Source of the DNA: Chlorobiaceae bacterium
Lineage (GTDB): Bacteria > Bacteroidota > Chlorobiia > Chlorobiales > Chlorobiaceae
Reading direction: 5' to 3'
DNA: 64,000 bases
Assembly: GCA_013334865.1 (NCBI GenBank)
Contig: JAAXWS010000002.1
Location: 62,001 to 126,000 of the forward strand
Positions 60,918 through 64,000 of this stretch are shown here, piece after piece; position 1 is the stretch's first letter, and each line of letters begins with the position of its first letter. A program made the position numbers and the translations under genes. The notes under the pieces are model-generated. The model had not been told where the DNA came from, did not search any database, and was given only the letters and a program-made list of their open reading frames with translations.

Positions 60918-63900
60918 TCAGGCCTTGGCAAACCGCAGACGAAGCCGTCCGTAAACAGCCGTCAGGCGGACCTGGATGCCGTCGAACCAGACATAGACCA
61001 CCGGGATGACCAGCAGGGTCAGGAACATCGAGCTCGACAGTCCGCCGACGAGAGCGACGGCAAGGCCCGATTTCCATTCGGATCCCGAACTGGTGGAAAG
61101 CGCGATCGGCAGGAGACCGAAGATCAGCGTCAGTGTCGTCATGAGGATCGGCCGGAGCCGCTCCTTCCCTGCCTCGGTGATCGCCGGCACGATCGCCATG
61201 CCCTCAGCCCTGAACTTGTTGATGAAATCGACCAGCAGGATGGCGTTCTTGCCTACCAGACCGACCAGCATGATGATGCCGAGGATGGTGAAGATGCTGA
61301 GCGACTTGCCGAGCAGCGCAAGCCCGTACAATGCGCCGATGATGGCCAGCGGGATGGAGAACATCACCACCGCCGGCCACAGCCACGAGTCGTAGAGCGC
61401 GACCATGATGAGGTAGACGAAGATGATCGCCACCATGAATGAGGAGAGCAGGCTTACGTTGGACTCACCCTGCCGCTTCAGGTCGGCCTCGTAGACCCTG
61501 TTCACGGTTTTCGGCAGGAGCCCCTTTTTCTCCATGTTGTTCAGGGCACGCTCCACTTCCGAGCCGACTTCGCCCACGGCCCGGCCGACCACCTGGGACT
61601 TCACCCAGACGGCGCTGTTCCTGTTCCGGCGCTGCAGCAGCGAATAGCCCCGGGACTGCTCCAGCCTGGAGAACTGCCCGAGCCGGACAACCTCTCCTGC
61701 CGGCGTGCGCAGCGAAAGGTCGCCGATGCCGGCGGTGTTCTTGCGGAAGCGTTCGTCGAGGATCAGCCGGATATCGTACTCATTGCCCCCCTCGCGGTAT
61801 TTGCTGACGTCGTCGCCGGCGTAGGCGACACGCATGGCCGAGCCGACCTCCGCCATGGAGAGCCCGAAGGCGGACATCTGTTCACGGTCGACCTCGACGC
61901 GCATCTCCGGTGTGCCGGCCTGCGAGCTCAGTCGGACGTCGGCCGTGCCGCGGATTACCCTGAGGCTGTCGCGAAGCATCCCGGCGACAAGGTCGACCTG
62001 AGCCCTGTCCGGGCCGCTCAGGACGACGGTCACCGGCGTCTCGTTGGCCGTGCCGAAGATGCCGATCGGGTTGATGCTCGCCTTGAGGCCGGGCACCCCG
62101 ACGAACTCCTTCCTGACCAGCCGCATGACCTGGTCAGTCGAGCGAGTGCGAGCCTCCTTCGGGGTCAGTCGCACGTTGATTTCTGCGACGTTGTCGGAAG
62201 CCTGGTTGATCATGCCCTCGTTCGAAGCCCCGACGGTCACGAGTATCTTTTCCACCTCGGGGTAGGACTCGAGTCGCCGTTCGACCCGGCGGACGAAGCT
62301 GTTGGTCTGCTCGAGGCTCGTTCCCGGTTCAAGTTCGAGGATGATCGAGAAGTCGCCCCGGTCCGACACTTCGATGAACTCGCCGCCTATCCGCCCGAGT
62401 ATCACCAGCGAGAACGAAGAGAAGAGCAGCATGGTGGCCGCCAGGATAACCTTGCGGGGGTTGCGGAGGCTCCAGTCGAGCAGACGAAGGTACCCGTCTC
62501 GAGTCTGCGTATACCGGCGTTCGAAACCGATGGCGATCCTTCCGGCAAGTCTTTTGGAAGAAGGATGCTCGATCCGGGAAAACCTCGAGGCGAGCAGCGG
62601 GGTGACCGTGAAGGAGACGAAGAGGCTGACCAGGGTCGAGATCACCATCACGATCGAGAACTCGCGCATGATGTCGCCGACCAGGCCGCTGATGAGCGAA
62701 AGCGGCAGGAAGACCACCACATCGACCAGGGTGATCGACACTGCGGTGAAACCGATCTCGTTCCTGCCTGCAAGTGCCGCGTCACGGGGGTCCTCGCCAC
62801 GCTCGAGGTGGCGGTAGATGTTCTCGAGGACCACGATCGAGTCGTCGACGAGCACGCCGATCACCAGCGACAGAGCCAGGAGGGTCATCAGGTTGAGCGT
62901 GTAGCCGAAGACGTACATCCCGATGAAGGTGGTCACCAGCGACGTCGGGATCGAGACCATCACGATGACCGAATTCCGCAGGCTGTGCAGGAACAGCAGC
63001 ATCACCAGCGCAACCAGCAGGATCGCCAGGAACAGGTCGTGCTGCACGGCCGTGACGGCATCGAGGGTGAAGATGGAGCCATCCTGGGCGATGTCGAACT
63101 TCAGCCCGCGGTCGCGATAGGTCGATTCGAGCTGGGCGAGTTTCTGGCGGACCAGTCTGCTGACCTCGACCGTATTGGCGTCGTTCTGCTTCATCACCAC
63201 GATGCCGACCGCATTACGCCCGTTGATCCTGGAGATGGTCGTGATCTTCCTGAATGTGTCCTGCACCTCGGCAACGTCCCTGAGGTAGACGGCACCACCA
63301 CGGCCCGTAGGCCTGACAACCAGCTCCTTCAGCTCCTCGAGGCTGGTGAACTTGCCCGCCAGCCTGACTACGAACTGTCGGTCGGGCGCATCAACCGATC
63401 CGGTCGGGGCTTCGATGTTTGCCCTCCGCACCGCATCGAGCACATCCAGAACGGTAAGGCCGAGGCTTTCGAGGCGTTCAAGGTCGAGGTTGACCCTGAC
63501 TTCGCGCTCCCTGCCGCCCAGGATGACCACCTGTCCAACGCCGCTGATGTTCGACAGGGCCGGTTTTACCTCGTCCTTGAGCAGCTGGTAGAAGCCGGTG
63601 TCCGAGAGGTTTGCCGTCGCTCCGAGACGCAGCACAGGAAGCTCGTCGAGGGCAAAACGTGATACGACCGGCTCCTTGATGTCGTCCGGAAGGGAGCCCC
63701 TGGTCTCGTTGACCTTGCGCTGTACATCCTGAAGCGCCTTGTCGATATCGGCCGAGCTGGAGAACTCGATCGAGACGACCGACAGCCCCTCCCTGGAGGT
63801 GGAACTGATGGCAGAGATCTTCTCGATGGCCGATACTGCCTCTTCTACCTGTTTGGTCACCGAGGATTCGATTTCGGAGGGGGACGCCCCTGGATAAGCC

Positions 63901-64000
63901 GTAGAGACGGTCACGAACGGGGTGCTCATCCTCGGAAGGAGTTCGTACTTCAGCTGCAGGTAGCTGAAGAAGCCAAGGATGCCGAGGACCGAGAAGAGCA
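60918..64000 (-). CDS. RND efflux transporter, HAE1/AcrB type, N-terminus off the window
   Basis: At least 1027 residues of an inner-membrane resistance-nodulation-division pump. The frame continues through the right edge, with LFSVLGILGFFSYLQLKYELLP before the first in-window ATG (63929). The rest has the periplasmic porter domain, YPGASPSEIESSVTKQ, the pair of essential Asp in VIGVLVDDSIVVLENIYRH, and the C-terminal TM block FTILGIIMLVGLVGKNAILLVDFIN. It would export drugs, lipophilic compounds or metals with proton drive, together with a periplasmic adaptor and an outer-membrane channel. The adaptor gene is probably just beyond the edge. Confidence 0.93.
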   Translation of the reverse strand, partial: LFSVLGILGFFSYLQLKYELLPRMSTPFVTVSTAYPGASPSEIESSVTKQVEEAVSAIEKISAISSTSREGLSVVSIEFSSSADIDKALQDVQRKVNETRGSLPDDIKEPVVSRFALDELPVLRLGATANLSDTGFYQLLKDEVKPALSNISGVGQVVILGGREREVRVNLDLERLESLGLTVLDVLDAVRRANIEAPTGSVDAPDRQFVVRLAGKFTSLEELKELVVRPTGRGGAVYLRDVAEVQDTFRKITTISRINGRNAVGIVVMKQNDANTVEVSRLVRQKLAQLESTYRDRGLKFDIAQDGSIFTLDAVTAVQHDLFLAILLVALVMLLFLHSLRNSVIVMVSIPTSLVTTFIGMYVFGYTLNLMTLLALSLVIGVLVDDSIVVLENIYRHLERGEDPRDAALAGRNEIGFTAVSITLVDVVVFLPLSLISGLVGDIMREFSIVMVISTLVSLFVSFTVTPLLASRFSRIEHPSSKRLAGRIAIGFERRYTQTRDGYLRLLDWSLRNPRKVILAATMLLFSSFSLVILGRIGGEFIEVSDRGDFSIILELEPGTSLEQTNSFVRRVERRLESYPEVEKILVTVGASNEGMINQASDNVAEINVRLTPKEARTRSTDQVMRLVRKEFVGVPGLKASINPIGIFGTANETPVTVVLSGPDRAQVDLVAGMLRDSLRVIRGTADVRLSSQAGTPEMRVEVDREQMSAFGLSMAEVGSAMRVAYAGDDVSKYREGGNEYDIRLILDERFRKNTAGIGDLSLRTPAGEVVRLGQFSRLEQSRGYSLLQRRNRNSAVWVKSQVVGRAVGEVGSEVERALNNMEKKGLLPKTVNRVYEADLKRQGESNVSLLSSFMVAIIFVYLIMVALYDSWLWPAVVMFSIPLAIIGALYGLALLGKSLSIFTILGIIMLVGLVGKNAILLVDFINKFRAEGMAIVPAITEAGKERLRPILMTTLTLIFGLLPIALSTSSGSEWKSGLAVALVGGLSSSMFLTLLVIPVVYVWFDGIQVRLTAVYGRLRLRFAKA

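Overview
The window looks like chromosomal DNA of a green sulfur bacterium (Chlorobiaceae). The pointers are a 74-residue chlorosome-envelope (CsmB/CsmF-like) gene, a complete Flx-Hdr electron-transfer cluster of the kind found in anaerobic sulfur metabolizers, a short-chain dehydrogenase resembling chlorophyll b reductases, and high-GC coding typical of the group. This assignment is an inference from gene content. No rRNA, tRNA, CRISPR array or insertion sequence was recognised.

Layout. 1-3720 (minus) is the N-terminal 1240 residues of a secreted adhesin-like protein with four or more 140-residue repeats; it runs off the left edge. 3.9-7.1 kb holds a small membrane protein, an RhlE-type RNA helicase and an orphan ThsB-like TIR protein. 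7.4-18.3 kb carries a 1220-residue FAD/Fe-S dehydrogenase fusion, bacterioferritin, the NYC1/NOL-like SDR, a cation/proton antiporter, an NlpC/P60 hydrolase, a type II NADH dehydrogenase and a DUF218 protein. 18.4-26.4 kb is DNA repair (sbcDC, rmuC, an umuC without umuD), ending in the divergent csmB-like gene. 26.5-28.7 kb is a lower-GC, gene-poor stretch with an XRE regulator and an OGG1-type glycosylase. 28.8-39.8 kb is housekeeping: two tandem NAD(P)-binding proteins, secA, purL, nnrDE, alaC-type aminotransferase and mscL.

40.0-46.9 kb (plus) is one operon, hdrCB-hdrA-flxD-flxC-flxB-flxA. It would accept electrons from NAD(P)H through FlxA and distribute them, probably by flavin-based bifurcation at HdrA, to ferredoxin and to a disulfide substrate at HdrB. 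47-63.9 kb is almost entirely on the minus strand: a MurB-like/DOMON-like fusion, two P-type cation ATPases flanking an amino-acid permease and a small conserved-looking protein, a Nif11-like peptide, a GT2-SDR pair, a DoxX-like/oxidase-like membrane pair, and an RND exporter that runs off the right edge.

The least explained features are repeats. Five arrays of a degenerate 7-bp repeat lie exactly at gene 3' ends, three of them containing the stop codon. Four arrays of a degenerate 9-bp repeat lie in intergenic gaps. A pair of inverted 75/76-bp arrays with a related single copy 6 kb away occupies the largest gene-free region. Coding oddities include a Tyr-to-His change in the catalytic motif of the NYC1-like SDR, an Arg-to-Lys change in the MurB-like fusion, a zinc-ribbon tail on MscL, and an orphan TIR.
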